From: Ophthalmolycus amberensis
Taxonomy: Eukaryota; Chordata; Actinopteri; Perciformes; Zoarcidae
Assembly: GCA_024529925.1 (NCBI GenBank)
Contig: JAFEUB010000065.1
Coordinates: 1,426,001 to 1,490,000 of the forward strand
Direction of reading: 5' to 3'
Length of the DNA: 64,000 nucleotides
Shown: piece by piece, positions 32,331 through 45,148 of the stretch
Position numbering within the stretch: position 1 is the first letter of the stretch
Layout: every line of letters starts with the position of its first letter
Translations under genes and position numbers: made by a program
The notes under the pieces: model-generated
What the model was told of the DNA's origin: nothing
Database searches by the model: none
What the model saw: the letters and a program-made list of their open reading frames with translations, nothing else

Positions 32331-35300
32331 CAGGGAACCATCTTCACAGCATCTGTGGCATTGTACAGTAGAAGCACAGAAAGGAAGTATTTGCCTTCAT
32401 ATTTATATTGCAAAGAAGCAGGAGACAGCTCTTTTCTTAAGTATTGGAACTGACTGATGGATGGATGATAAGATGAGTGTGAAGGAGACAGACCTTAAAG
32501 ATGTGAGGTCAGAATGTTTCACCGCTACAGATCTCTGCATAATTCAACAGACAGTAGTCAGCAATTGATTTTTTCTTTTGTGAAATATACATATTTATAT
32601 CTCACAAGAAAAAATATTTGGCATGAAAAATGTAAAATTAAATTGTATGAATCTAAAGAATCACTTATTGAAGTAATATTTGATTTAAGGTTAGTAGAAG
32701 AGTATGAGGGTCAAACGAAGTTCTGTTCTTAAGGTATAGTGAAAGTGTTAGCAACAGTTGCTATAAGTACACATCCAGCAGGCACGGAGCAGAATCAGCA
32801 TTCCTTTCGAGTTGTGTTTCTGATGATGGGTTTAAGTTCAATAAACCCATCAACCCTAACCCTAACCTCTGCATAACATTATGGTGACTGCCAGTCGCTG
32901 CAGTCTGCCACAGCCAAAGCTGGTCAGCTGTATTCATGAAACACCCACATCAGGATCATCGCACCCTGCCCGGTGCAACTGGTCTTTACTACTAGTTTAC
33001 CACTGAGACACTAGAGGCCACGCAAGGCAGCAATGCTTGAGAGATTGTGATCATGGTTAATGTTATGAAAGACTGCCATCACAGGAGAGTCTGAATTATC
33101 TTCACAGAAAAAGAAAAAATCCACACTTCCACATTAATTACATTTTTCCCCCAAAATGTATTTGCTAATTGAAATTAGCTCTACATAAATATAATTTGTA
33201 GGAGACAGGGTTATGAGGTCACTGGCAGGGTGATTTGTCTCTCGGACTACAGCCAAAAAAAGTAATTACCTCAATAAACACAACTTTTTATATGCAAGTC
33301 ATACTGTCTCAGCACCCTCATTTCATATGTAATTAAGTCTTTGCCACCTGAATGGAGAAGGTTATAATGGCTGAGATGAGTTGACATTTTGGAGATGTGA
33401 TTCCTTTTGGGGAATAGAGACAATTCTGATGAAGATATAAGAAAATGAAGTGCATAAATTGCCAGCAATATGATCTAATAAGCAACATATTTTATAACTT
33501 TGACTAAGATGACTGAATGAATGCCGGTGCCATGGCCGTTGTGTGCGTCACATTTTGTTTTGTCCAGGCTGATACGCACCATCTACTTCCATCAATTACC
33601 AGATGAACCACTTGGCTGAAAACACATCCCTCTGAACAAACTGCTGACCAAACAGTATTGAGTGCCCTCTCTGTCTGCTATCCCTCTCCGCCATCTCTTT
33701 CTTTCTTTCCCTCCCTCTCTCCTTCACACATCGCTTGTCTCCTCTCTCTGAGTCATCTGTCTCAACAATTAAAACAGCCTTTCCCCGAACGGAAAAGCAA
33801 GTTTCAGCTACAGTGCGGCACGGCTTAGCAAATCATATGCAGGAACAAAGGGTAGTCGAACCAATGAAATATTCAGATTACTGAATTGTGTTCGGGGGAA
33901 ATGCTCCGACTCAGTTTAATCATTTATGTATGAAGAAGGTAAGGATATGCAGAAGAGAAAGATGGACATTACAGGGATGAACTGTGGTGTGAATTGTCTT
34001 TATTGTGGCTGGTTGAGCTTTTTTAAACCTTTTATATAAAAAAAAGATCAAAAAAAGGATCGCCTGTTTTGATTTCAAGCATGGCAAAAAACATCCTTTT
34101 TGATTTATTTTGGACTTTCATTCCAATATCTTGTAAAAGTATCTTCTCTTATAGCCCTGGAATGGTATAAATGTTTGAATCCTGCTTTTGTCAACCCTGT
34201 CCAAAAAAAAAAAATGTAGTAAGTAAGTAAATCCCAAAGGGGAAAAAAACTTTTAACAATGAAACAGATTCGTCTTTTCAGATATTTTTTCAGCTGAATA
34301 GTTGCACTTTGTTAACATAACCAGACTTAGATAGTTTTGGAAGGCACTGACAAACTAATGGTTCAAAGATGAGGAATGTTGAATAACAGAAGAGGAAGGA
34401 ATACAAACTGTTTAATTTCCTCTAAACATAGAGGCGCCCACATCCGTGTGTGCCAGAGGGATTCAAAGTGAAATACATGATCAATTTCCTCTGTTTCATT
34501 CTGGCTGTAAATGATGGCAACATCAACCAGGTAGGTTTCTTTTCATCCTCGTGATTGTGTTGAGGACCTGCAGAAACCCCTTTGATACTGTTGCCACGGC
34601 AGTAGACCCGATATTGTGTTTGGTTAATGAGTACATGGCCACTTTGACCCCTGAAGTGTTCAGCATAAATACAAGCACACAGGAACACACTCAACACACA
34701 CGTGGCGCAGTTTATTTTTTGTCATCGATGATAAGTGTTCTGTGTGTGCCTGGGGTGCATTACAGCAGCAGACCTATTAATCAGTGTAAATATAAAAACA
34801 GACACGCGTGCACATAAGACTCACACACAGCAGAATTTGACCAAAGAGCAGCGTACTGCGCTGTACCCTGGAGTATATTACAGTAGAAGCCATAATTAAT
34901 CAATACATAAACACAGTCGACTGCTGGTGGAGGGGAACAGCAGCAGGTGTTGTGGTGTGTTCACGTGTGTGTGCGTTTACACTCGTCCACATCAGCGCAG
35001 AGATTTGACGCATCGGCTTTATATTGAGACTGCAGTATAATACTTTAATGTAAAGCCATAATAATGATTTATATTTGATGGTTTTACACATTTGCAAGCA
35101 ATGCCATTTTTGTTTCCTTACAGTACACCGCTCCTCTTTATGAGTCAACTCCCTTCAACTTGCTGTGGTGTTAGTCTATATTTGAAGTGGATTCAATTTG
35201 TTGGATTTTATTACCTAGCTGCACATGGAAGCTCATAATGTCAGTGTCAGTTTATTTCTCTCTTTTGTGGACGTTTGATCAAAGACACAGAAAGTAGTCA

Positions 35301-35520
35301 TGTCGGTATATAACCTCTGCAAAGCGTCAATCAGTTGCCAGTTTAATGGAGCTGTTTTATTACGATTGGAACACACAGTAAGAATCTGGGATAGTTTGAG
35401 GCCAGATACTGTAAAGAACCTGTAAAGTTATTATCAACAACATTACCTTGCGATGCGAATGAAAGGCAATTGCCAACCCCATGCCTGTTGATCTGAAACC
35501 CGGCAAAATATGACGTTTAT
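32331..35520. other. No gene recognised
   Basis: AT-rich host DNA with pyrimidine-rich tracts (about 33665-33730) and A-runs. No motif-bearing frame. Confidence 0.4.
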
Positions 35521-35524
35521 ATAT

Positions 35525-35700
35525 CCGTACTTCCCGGGCTATAAGCCGCACCGGCATACAGACCGCACCCGCAAATTTTTAAAAGAATAAGGAATTTTTC
35601 CATAGATAAGCCGCACCGGACTATAAGCCGCAGGTGTCCCCGTTGAACGACAAGATGCTTTTAACAGGACTAAAGTTGTCTTCTTCTCTGAACATCATAA
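35525..35700. repeat. DNA-transposon-like repeat with 'ctataagccgc' words
   Basis: The words 'gggctataagccgcaccgg' and 'ggactataagccgcaggtg' recur within 110 bp, preceded by 'ccgtacttcc'. This resembles the end region of a widespread fish DNA element. The opposite terminus was not found. Confidence 0.4.
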
Positions 35701-38700
35701 CATGTCCGACTCGCTAGCTTCTAAGCTAATTTTAACATTACCGCCAATGGGGAAATGCTAACCGCGATTAGCGTTAGCGAATATAATATCTACACGCATT
35801 ACCTTGAATGAAAGCAGTGTTGGTATTTTGGTAGAAAAATATATGGATTGTAAAGTCAACATGAGTTCCATTCGTTCCACTTAGAGCAAGTTTAAATCTT
35901 GACCCAGGTAAGATGGCCGCCATCGGGTTCCATCCTAGAATGGCCAGTCATTAGAACATGTCACATCTACTCTTTTAGCGCTAAGGCTCTGCTGCACACC
36001 TGTGGATCGTCCCCTAATCAGCCCTGTTTGCATGCCTCACCAGCTGCATCGTATTACAATTAGAGGGTCATTGTAAAGTTGCCTGAGCTGCTAATGTGCT
36101 TGTATCCTTTGTACCCTCCTGGCATGTCTCTTATCTGCAATTCTCTTGATGCTTTTTTTTGTTCCCTTTTTTCTCTTTCTTTTTTTATAAATGAAAGCCT
36201 TCATCACTTTTACAGAAACGGGAATGAAAACAACAGAGGAGTGAGGCTGACTTTTAGAAAGTGTGACAAGTGAATGGTTGAAATTGACAGCTGGCAGAGA
36301 GAGGAAACAAAAGACTGGACTTTCCACCACTGTCTACGCGTGCAGTCCAGCTCACTCACCTTCACAGTTTACCTCTCGTTCCTTTATATTTCCCTCCATC
36401 CACTTCCTCTCGCCATTCCTTTCACTTTTTAACTTGTTCGTCTGCATTCAGAAACATGAAGCATACTTCACGATTTGATGTTCATCTCTCAAGTGAATTT
36501 CATGTTCGAGGCAATAAATCAGAGATAGGATGAAAAAAATGGCCAGTAATATATATTGGTATGCATTAGCTTGTTATCCCATGGCTTTGTCTCGGGGAAT
36601 TACTGACACTGAGCCGTCTTTGATTTCCTGTCTGCATTGCTTTCAAAGGTCAGGTAACAAGGCCCAGCCAGATTCTTTTTTGTTCGTGCTCTTAGATTGT
36701 TGAGGGACCATAATGTGGAATTTGCTATTATGGAGCAATTCTGCCATGATTGAATATTCTGTGGCACTACAACAATTCTGGAAGATCAGTGGTCTAATTA
36801 CTTCTTAATCCATATTCCTGTACAAAAAACACAAGACAAAAGCAGAGACGTCGAAGAAAAGTGCTTCGCCACACGAGCGTCATTAGTGTGAATTCATTAG
36901 CTGGAAACAATGAGGGTTCTTTTATGACCTAAGCCCATCGATAAAACAATGGGACTATGTTAGGCTTTGTGTGTGTGTGTGTGTTTTCAAACCCCTAAAG
37001 TAACACAATAATAACACATGTATCTCAGCAATGAAACGGCTTTGACACAATGAATAGAATGGGATCATAATTAATTTAATCAACTACACCTGTGTTTACC
37101 TTGCAATGCCATGTCAAAATGGCCGCTGTGACCAGGACCTATTGAATAATCGGTTAGGAGTCTCTGGATGAAAACAGGTGCTGGACTAATGATTGGACGT
37201 TTAAAACACCTGTCACAACAAAGGAAAATGAAAGCAAGGACCTATCAAATCTGTGCTTTTAGCAAGATTTATCACAGCAGTGTAGTAGCTTTCAGGATAA
37301 AAGCCCTGGACACATTTATCATGAGTGTACTGACTACTTGTCAGTCTACTTAGGAACTTTAAAGTTATGATGACCTTCAACTGGGCAGAGTCAGACACGG
37401 CTGCAATGAACTGTGAGGTTTTCTAAAGAATCTTTGGTGCTTGGAAACACTCCCGCTTTTGTCCACAGGGGCCGTTAAAAACTAAACAAAATGAAAGTTC
37501 CCTGGAGTTGCGTAAAGTACACTGATGCAAAATACTAAAACAAATTTCCATATAATCCGATAAGCCAAAATTTGACAAAACTTGTTTTTTTTGTGACGCC
37601 AAAGTAACTGTAAAGTCGTCTTAGTTTATTAGCATTGACATACACTCCAGGGGGAAAACTCCAGACACTTTTGCCTTGACAGATCATCATTATATTTGGA
37701 TAATAAGTAAAAAAGGTATATTTAATTCACAGATTGAATGTAATGGAAGAAATGTAGCTCAAGCGCAAGTTCAGTCAGGAAGACACTCACTAGTAATCTC
37801 TGTCTTTCCTCTCCTTGTAATTACTCTATCAGCTGATTGGGGGCGTGCACTTTTAAGTAACCAACCAGATTCTGCACACCGGTTCCTCAAGCCAATCATA
37901 TCGTTGCTGTCAAACTTTAAACAGTGTTCTCCTCTCTGCTGCTGTCAGTTGTCATTTCAGCTAAGCAGATGCAACCCGCCTCCACCCCAGTCGCCTCCAG
38001 TCAGCATCACAGTCAGGCTCCTGATTCATCATCAGATTGCAGCAACTCCTTTCATTACCACCACCAGTGTCTGGACTCCAGGGGGATTAGGCCTGTTGGA
38101 CCTCAGTATCCCTATCCTCGGTGATAGTACTTCAGGATGGAGTCCAATCGCCAAAGACTTTGCACTTTGCATATTTGAAGCTTGTATAATAAATCATTGT
38201 TAACTTATGAAACAAGTCTCTCCTGATTGAAATAACATTCATATGCAACACAGAGTTAAAAAACTTTTACTTGCATTGCTGAATTTAGCTGCATGATAGG
38301 AGGATTAAACTTTTTGAAAAAACTAGCTTTCCAAACTACTTGCGAATACATGACGTAATGTGGCATTACATATTGTATTCCATCTGTCTGATCCTGACAT
38401 CATACAATGTTGAAACATGCCTTTGAGACATAACACTTTCTGATCACAGAATGATTTCCATATGGCTGCTTTTATAAGCTGTAAGTATTTTTAGCTGTGA
38501 ATGTTTTGTGTGAGTGCAGGTTTAAGAAATGGCTTTGTGCAAATTACAAACAGCTTCAAATTCCAACCTGGATTCATGCTTTGAGGCTTTTAACAACACT
38601 TTCAGATGTTTTGTTTAGTTTATCATGCTGCCCAGACTTCTCTTCTGAGGAATTCAAGATAAGACATGAATCCCATCGCGTATATGTGACCTGTTGGACC

Positions 38701-39212
38701 CTATAAAAGTTAGATAGGGACACTTAACGATTGACCTGCTACTCTATCGATTCTATATTCTTTCATGATTCTATAATACTTCCAAAGAGCAGTTCATTGG
38801 TTCAAACTGATCCCACAGTGGTTGCCACAAAAGCTTTGTGTTTTCACGTCATTTGTGCATTTTATATGGACTCCCAAAATAAATGTCTGTTACCTGATAA
38901 GGTCAGCTGGGTATTAGCTGTCAAGAACAGGACTGTCATAACACTATGATTCTTTCCTGAAAGTTGGCCTTTATATTTACTGAGCCAAGATTCTCCTTAC
39001 AGTTATGCAGACATGCTCTGTGCTTTGCTCTCAGTTTCCGTTTGCCATTCATAATTTCTATGCATTGTTCCTTCATCCTGTGATATACAGATTTATTTGG
39101 GTTATAACTATGAATCAGTAGGATATATAAAAACAAAAAGGGCACCGCAATACATAGAAATGGTGTCACAAGAACTTTAACAAGCTACTGTAAACTTTCA
39201 GCATTGGGTTTT

Positions 39213-39270
<58 letters not shown>

Positions 39271-39654
39271 GAAGAGAGTGTCTGGTGCTGCCAAGTCTCC
39301 CTTGATTTCAGACCTCTATGTTGGCAGGTACCGTACTGTAGCTTTGCAGCACAGAGACTGAGTTGGCCAAAACATCTTGACGGATAAAAACAATTATATT
39401 GAGAGCTGTTCTTGTCATTTTGGTCATAGGCTGAAAAAGTTAATGGTGTGGTACACTTTTAACAAGCCAAGGAGCTACTGTTATCCGAACAAAAGTTTAG
39501 TAAGCTGGTGGCTTTCATGCATTTGAGCTGAACTTAATTTGAACTGAATCCTTTCTACTGAAAGTAGATTAAAAAAAGCATTGTATAATAAAATAAACAC
39601 ACCACCATGTAAATTATTGATAGTTTCCTGTACCCCTTAACCATGTTCAGACAC
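35701..39654. other. No gene recognised
   Basis: 37676-38203 holds a 175-codon open frame with no recognisable domain. The surrounding sequence has AATAAA near 38190 and may be an old retroelement end, but paired termini were not found. 39212-39268 is a (TG)n microsatellite with one interruption. Confidence 0.4.
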
Positions 39655-39662
39655 CATAATAA

Positions 39663-40134
39663 TAGGGGTGTAACGATTCACAAAATTCACGGTTAGGTTC
39701 GGTTCGGTACGATACAGTGGAGCCACGGTTCGGTACGTTTCGGTACAGTAGAAAACTATAAATGCCAGAGAAATGTACTTGATTTAAAAATATATTTATT
39801 CATTACAACTAACATCATGAAGTTATTCTTTGACTTTGAACAATGATGGAACTATACCTGAGTGACCCATCTTCTGGGGTGTCTTCTTAGCAACACATAA
39901 GCATAAAAAACAAAAACTGCTCCTTAATGTTATGTAGTATTGTTACTTACATCTTGCAAAATAGATTTTTTTTAATCTCAATGGGACTACCTGGTTAAAT
40001 AAAGATTTAAAATATATATATATATATTTTTTTTTTTTTATTATTATTCAAACGTATTCGGTTCGTCATGCGTACCGAACCGTGAGCCTCATACCGAACG
40101 GTTCAATACAAATACGCGTATCGTTACACCCCTA
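39663..40134. mobile_element. Complete small hAT-type MITE, 472 bp
   Basis: The ends 'taggggtgtaacgatt' and '(t)atcgttacacccccta'-type are inverted, with a perfect 8-bp duplication 'cataataa' at 39655-39662 and 40135-40142. Subterminal 'cggttcggtac' words are repeated at both ends. There is no coding capacity. The termini resemble the larger element at 6866-8120, so both probably used related transposases. It lies directly beside the 5' edge of the L2 copy. Confidence 0.9.
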
Positions 40135-40151
40135 CATAATAATGATGGTTA

Positions 40152-42153
40152 TTGTATTGTAACCCTAGATCTATCAGCACAGGCGGTGCCCACTTGTTCC
40201 TGATTGGAGTAAAGGATTACCCATGCAATGCAAGGCAGTCATTCTTCTCTGACATCATAACCAAAAACAAGAACAATACACGCGCCTTATTTGCTACTGT
40301 CGACAGGCTAACAAACCCTCCAGTGTCGGTAGCTGCTGAGCTCCAATCCACCTGGGCATGCAATCAATTTGCCTCCTTTTTTACTGACAAAATTCAGAAA
40401 ATTAGACAAGCAGTCAGTGCCTCCACATCAACCACAGGATATGTGTTGTCCCGATCTCTGAATAACATCCATTCAAATATCATGACACAATTTGATTCAA
40501 TCGACCGTAGAAGCCTAGAAGACATTATACAACATCTGAAGTCATCCTCCTGCTGCTTGGATATTCTACCAACACACTTTTTCAAAAATATTTCAAACTG
40601 CATGACCACTGATCTTTTACAAATTGTAAACACATCCCTTCTCTCAGGTGTCTTCCCACAAGCCCTAAAAACTGCAGTTATTAAACCACTCCTAAAGAAG
40701 GCTAGTTTAGACTCCGCAACGATGAAAAATTATAGGCCAATATCAAACCTCCCATTTTTAAGTAAAATAATTGAAAAAGCGGTTTTCCAACAGCTGACCA
40801 ACTTCTTGGCCGTAAATAACTGCTTTGATGTTTTCCAGTCAGGCTTTCGACAGCACCACTAGTACTGAAACTAGTCTTGTTAAGGTTTTCAATGACATCC
40901 ACTTAAACATAGACAATGGCAGAAGTTCAGTCTTAGTGTTACTGGATCTCAGTGCTGCATTCGACACGGTCGACCATGCCATACTCCTAGAAAGACTAAA
41001 AATTTGGGTGGGACTCTCTGGCACAGCACTTACCTGGTTTGAATCATACTTGAAGGACCGAGAATACTTTGTGTCTGTAGCTGATTACACATCAGAGCTG
41101 ACTAAAATGACATGTGGTGTTCCCCAAGGTTCAATACTGGGGCCTCTTCTGTTCAACATCTACATGCTTCCACTAGCTCAGATTATGGAAAACAACAAAG
41201 TGTGTTATCATAATTATGCAGACGACACACAAATCTACATAACTATGTCACCAGGGGACTATAATCCCATACAAGGGCTGGGTAACTGCATTGAACAAAT
41301 CAACAACTGGATGTGCCAGAATTTTCTTCAATTAAACAAAGATAAAACAGAAGTAATTGTTTTTGGTACCAAGGACGAACAATTGAAAATCACCGCTCAG
41401 CTTCAATCACTGATGTTAAAACCCACAAACCAAGCCAGAAATCTAGGTGTAGTTATGGATTCAGACCTCAACCTGAACAGCCATATCAAGACAATTACAA
41501 AATCAGCCTACTATCACCTGAAGAATATATCAAGGATTAGAGGATTTATGTCTCAACAGGATTTGGAAAAACTTGTCCACGCATTTATCTTCAGCAGACT
41601 GGACTACTGTAACGGTGTGTTTACAGGTCTCTGTAAAAAGTCCGTCAGAAAGCTGCAGCTGATTCAGAACGCTGCAGCTCGAGTCCTCACTAAGACCAGG
41701 AGGGTGGATCACATCACCCCAGTTCTGATGTCTTTGCACTGGCGTCCTGTCCAACAAAGAATTGACTTTAAAATCCTGCTGTTGGTTTACAAAGCACTGA
41801 ATGGTTTCGGTCCAAAATACATCTCTGATCTGCTGCTACCTTATGAACCATCCCGACCCCTTAGGTCGTCTGGGACCAGTCTACTTTCTGTTCCCAGAGT
41901 CAGAACTAAACATGGAGAAGCAGCGTTCAGTTTTTCTGCTCCACATATCTGGAACAAAGTTCCAGAAAGCTGCAGGTCTGCTGAGACCCTCAGCTCATTT
42001 AAATCAAGATTGAAGACTTTTCTGTGTGCTGCTGCAAACAAAATTGAACCACATTCAATTAATATATTAATCAATTTCCTGCATTTCTGCATTTTACTAC
42101 TGTATTTTATTTCTTACACTGTTTTTTTTAATTTTTATGTTTTAATGCAATGA
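40152..42153 (+). pseudogene. L2 reverse transcriptase, single frameshift
   Basis: Two overlapping frames, 40152-40862 and 40825-42153, together give one RT protein. The first contains the N-terminal RT blocks (KPLLKK...NYRPISNLPFLSKIIEK). The second contains LDLSAAFDTVDH, GVPQGSILGPLLFNIY and the catalytic YADD at 41215-41226, then the thumb region and a C-terminal LINE domain (HWRPVQQRIDFKILLL...). An extra base near 40861, after the FRQHH word, causes the frame change; otherwise the gene is open. It would synthesise cDNA at the target site if intact. The true N-terminus lies outside the preserved copy. Confidence 0.85.
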
Positions 42154-42285
42154 ATGTTCTTAATTGTTTTTAAATCTCCTTTTCTTTTGCCTTATGTTTT
42201 GATGCTTTTGATGGTTTTATGTGAAGCTCTTTGAATTACCTTGTTGTTGAAATGTGCTATACAAATAAACTTGCCTTGCCTTGCC
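40220..42285 (+). mobile_element. L2-type LINE, 5'-truncated copy a
   Basis: It carries the reverse transcriptase of an L2-clade element and the fish L2-type 3' end: 'gtgctatacaaataaacttg' followed by (CCTTG)n. The 5' part, with any endonuclease, is missing, as is usual after incomplete reverse transcription. A second, nearly identical copy occurs at 51832-53473, implying recent activity of the family. Confidence 0.85.
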
Positions 42286-42292
42286 ATAGAGT

Positions 42293-42309
42293 CCAGTAGA
42301 GGGCGGAGC
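42293..42309 (+). promoter_or_regulatory. CTCF-core-like word
   Basis: 'ccagtagagggcggagc' begins just after the L2 tail and is close to the vertebrate CTCF core CCASYAGRKGGC. A single site, sequence match only. Confidence 0.35.
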
Positions 42310-44185
42310 ATGTATGAGTCAGATCCTTGTATTTAAATGAACCCATATGCTTTTAGATCAATGTCCTACTTTTAAGCCAACAATCTTTTCTGAAGTGAGT
42401 CCATCCTGTCACCCAAAATCAAAGCAAAATAAAGGAACACTTAATCAAAAAAGTTGATCCAAAGCTGTGTTTTCACCCTGCGGCTTCTTTCTGATTATGC
42501 AGCCAAAATGAGGAAATCATGACTCAAAAGGAAAATGGCTTATTAGGCCAACTCTATTATAAAATCCATCACAGACCCATTTTTATTACCTTTGTGTGGT
42601 ATTACACACACACTTGTTTGATGCTATGTTTGTCCGGCTTTGGGGTAAAGTCAGGCTGGTTCAATTAATAAGCAGTCTCTGCAAATGCTTTTGAATTACT
42701 TTGTCTGTCATGTTTGTGAGCCTGTTTACTGGATGAATAAGAATAAAATACTAATGATTTACTCAAGTGCTCATTGAATGTCAAACTGGACTCCAATGTA
42801 ATCAGTGAACTCTGTGACTAAAACGTAACGCTATCTGTTAGTGCTGGTGCTCCAAACTATGAGCCAATCCACAGGCTGTAAGAAGCACAGATGTTTCTTT
42901 GAGGAATTTAACTGATGGTCTTTTCCAGTGCAACATGCACAGAGTGAAAACTTAGTCAGTTCTTGTTTTCCAGAGTACAATGGCAATGAAGCCCAAAGCA
43001 AATCAGGGAACAGTTGAGGGGAAAAGCATAATAATGAAAATTGAAAAGAATAGGCCTATACAATAAATACAAACGACTGGAAGAATAGGGACATAAATGG
43101 GAAGAGGAAAAAAACAAACTGTGTTGGAGAGCAGGGGACTGGTAAAATGGGACTGCGGGGTAAGAGGGGTGGTGGAGAGGAGCCTTGGAAACTTAAGTGT
43201 GTGTAGCCAGAGAAGTAGAAGAGGAGAGGGAAAGAAGCACCAAATGGGAGATATGAGTGGCATGTAACACAGAGAGGTGAGAAAAAGGAGGGCATAAGGA
43301 AATTTGATGTGGAGGAGGAAGGGAACTCAGGGAGGGGACAGAGGGAATTGAAAAGTGAAGAAGAAAGAAGAGGCAAAGTAGTGTGAGAGAGTGATTGAAC
43401 AAACTATTCTCTGGAAAGCAATGTGTATGTACTGTGTGTGTGTGTGTGTTGAACAGTTTGAAAGAAACTACTCGTGTAATAGCTCTATCTTATGCTCTTT
43501 CTCCCTCCTAACAAACTAGTGTCCCTCCACTCCTCTGCTGCAGTGACCAGTGAACAACCCTGCTGAGGAAGTTTTCATCATCAACAATAATGAGGGGGGG
43601 ATAGGGATAGTGTGAGCAACGGGGAGAACGAAATATTGCTCTCCCTCCCGTGGCCTGAGGAGTAGAGCGCAATGATCAGTGTCTGCGTATGTGCGTGCAC
43701 GTAAAAAGCTTGAGGTAGGCCTATTTAAAGTGCATGACGGGTATCTTCATCAACACAAATAACTGTTGGGAAGAGTATGTTAATACAAATACGAATGCTT
43801 TGAAATGAAGGAAATGACCTGGAGTAATAAGAACACGGGCACAAAACATAATAACAGAATGAGAGAAAAAGTATGAGTTTTGGCAGGTATTGTAGCCAGG
43901 GCGCCAAGTGGACGGACAAGACAATTAGATAAAAGTTATTCATTTTATTCACTACTTTGTATTGGTTCATCTTGATATCAAGAAAAAGATACAAATAAAG
44001 AGGAAAAATATGCTTTGAGTATTTATAGAATTGTATCCAATTCAATAAAAGACTATTTTGGGGCAAGGCATGGTTTCTATCCATTTAATGGAAAGCACCT
44101 AGTTCATCTAATGCAATGACTCAGACACTTTTTTTTTTTATGTCAGGGAATTCTATCAAAAGACTTTAAAGTTAAAATTTCCAAA
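42310..44185. other. No gene recognised
   Basis: Host-like DNA. 43080-43400 is strongly purine-biased on the plus strand, which produces long Ser/Pro/Leu minus-strand frames by composition alone. Confidence 0.4.
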
Positions 44186-44189
44186 AGGT

Positions 44190-44480
44190 GCCTGTGTAGC
44201 CAAACCTGATATAGCTTATGCATGTTTAACCCTGACTGGCCAACAATGTCCAGAGCCTTCAGCATCTCGGGGTGAATCCCTTCACTCCTTCACCACTGGA
44301 ACCTAACTCTGTGTCTTCTGCCAGGGATATGGATGGATCTTCCCCCGAGTCTTCAAACTCTGCCTCCAACACAGACGAGTTGATGGTCGAGTTCAGGAAT
44401 TTTTCAAAGTGTTCTTTCCACACCTCGAAAAAAGTTTTCAGTTAAAAGTCCAGTTCTTCTCCCCTGCTAAACACAGAATT
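44190..44480 (-). pseudogene. Degraded LINE reverse transcriptase fragment
   Basis: Read on the minus strand, short frames give words such as VWKEHFEKFLN and, after frameshifts, HPEMLKALDIVG. These recall the region before the RT palm in fish LINEs (a 'W..F...LN' block followed by 'P E.LK.L'). Stops and frameshifts interrupt it. Related minus-strand sequence may continue to about 44720. The clade cannot be fixed. Confidence 0.45.
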
Positions 44481-45112
44481 AGCCAAGCCCTGCTTTCCCT
44501 CTCTGAGTTGCTTCACCAGAACTTCCTATAGGATCTCCTCCATAGACTCTCTGAACTCCTATACCACACCTAGGTTTTTTGATTTGGAAATGACATATCT
44601 GCAGCCCTTTTGGCCAACTGGTACCCATCTGCTGTTTCTGAAGAGCCCTGGGCCAGCCAAGCCGGCCTTCTTTAACGCTGGTCTCAACAAGTGGGTTCTT
44701 AGGTTCTGGTCAAGCCATGTGTTAGGCCACTAACAGTTTTAAATAGGGTCTGTAATGCATATTGAATCTCAATCATTATTGAGTCAGGGGTCCATTAGAA
44801 GATGCTCTATGTCTCGCTTGTGTGAATAATATCACTAACTCCTCAAACCCTGTTGTGAATAGTTCCCAAGACTCAAAGCGGAGAAGTTTGCCTTCATTTA
44901 CAGTTCCAGAGCATGTACACTACCTCATGATCATTTTTGACATCATGGTGAAATTGGCTTCATATTTTTAGATCTACAATGTGTCCAATGAATGAGTCCA
45001 TTAGGTTTGATCCATCTTCCTTTTCCTTCCCACATTAATTCTGTGGCCAAATGGAGGAACATGGAGCCTATGATGTTGAGCACTGTGTGTTCATATGTGG
45101 GAGGTTGTATGT

Positions 45113-45148
<36 letters not shown>

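Noticed and set aside
32848..32868. Interstitial telomere repeat 'ccctaaccctaacc'
   Set aside because: Only about two and a half units; too short to be meaningful.
37676..38203. 175-codon ORF, possible gene or solo LTR
   Set aside because: No protein motif. Candidate LTR ends (TGTAATGG...AATAACA) give no matching target duplication, so neither reading can be supported.
43003..43402. Three overlapping Ser/Pro/Leu-rich minus-strand ORFs
   Set aside because: They lie opposite a purine-biased tract and have no domain or start context; compositional artefact.
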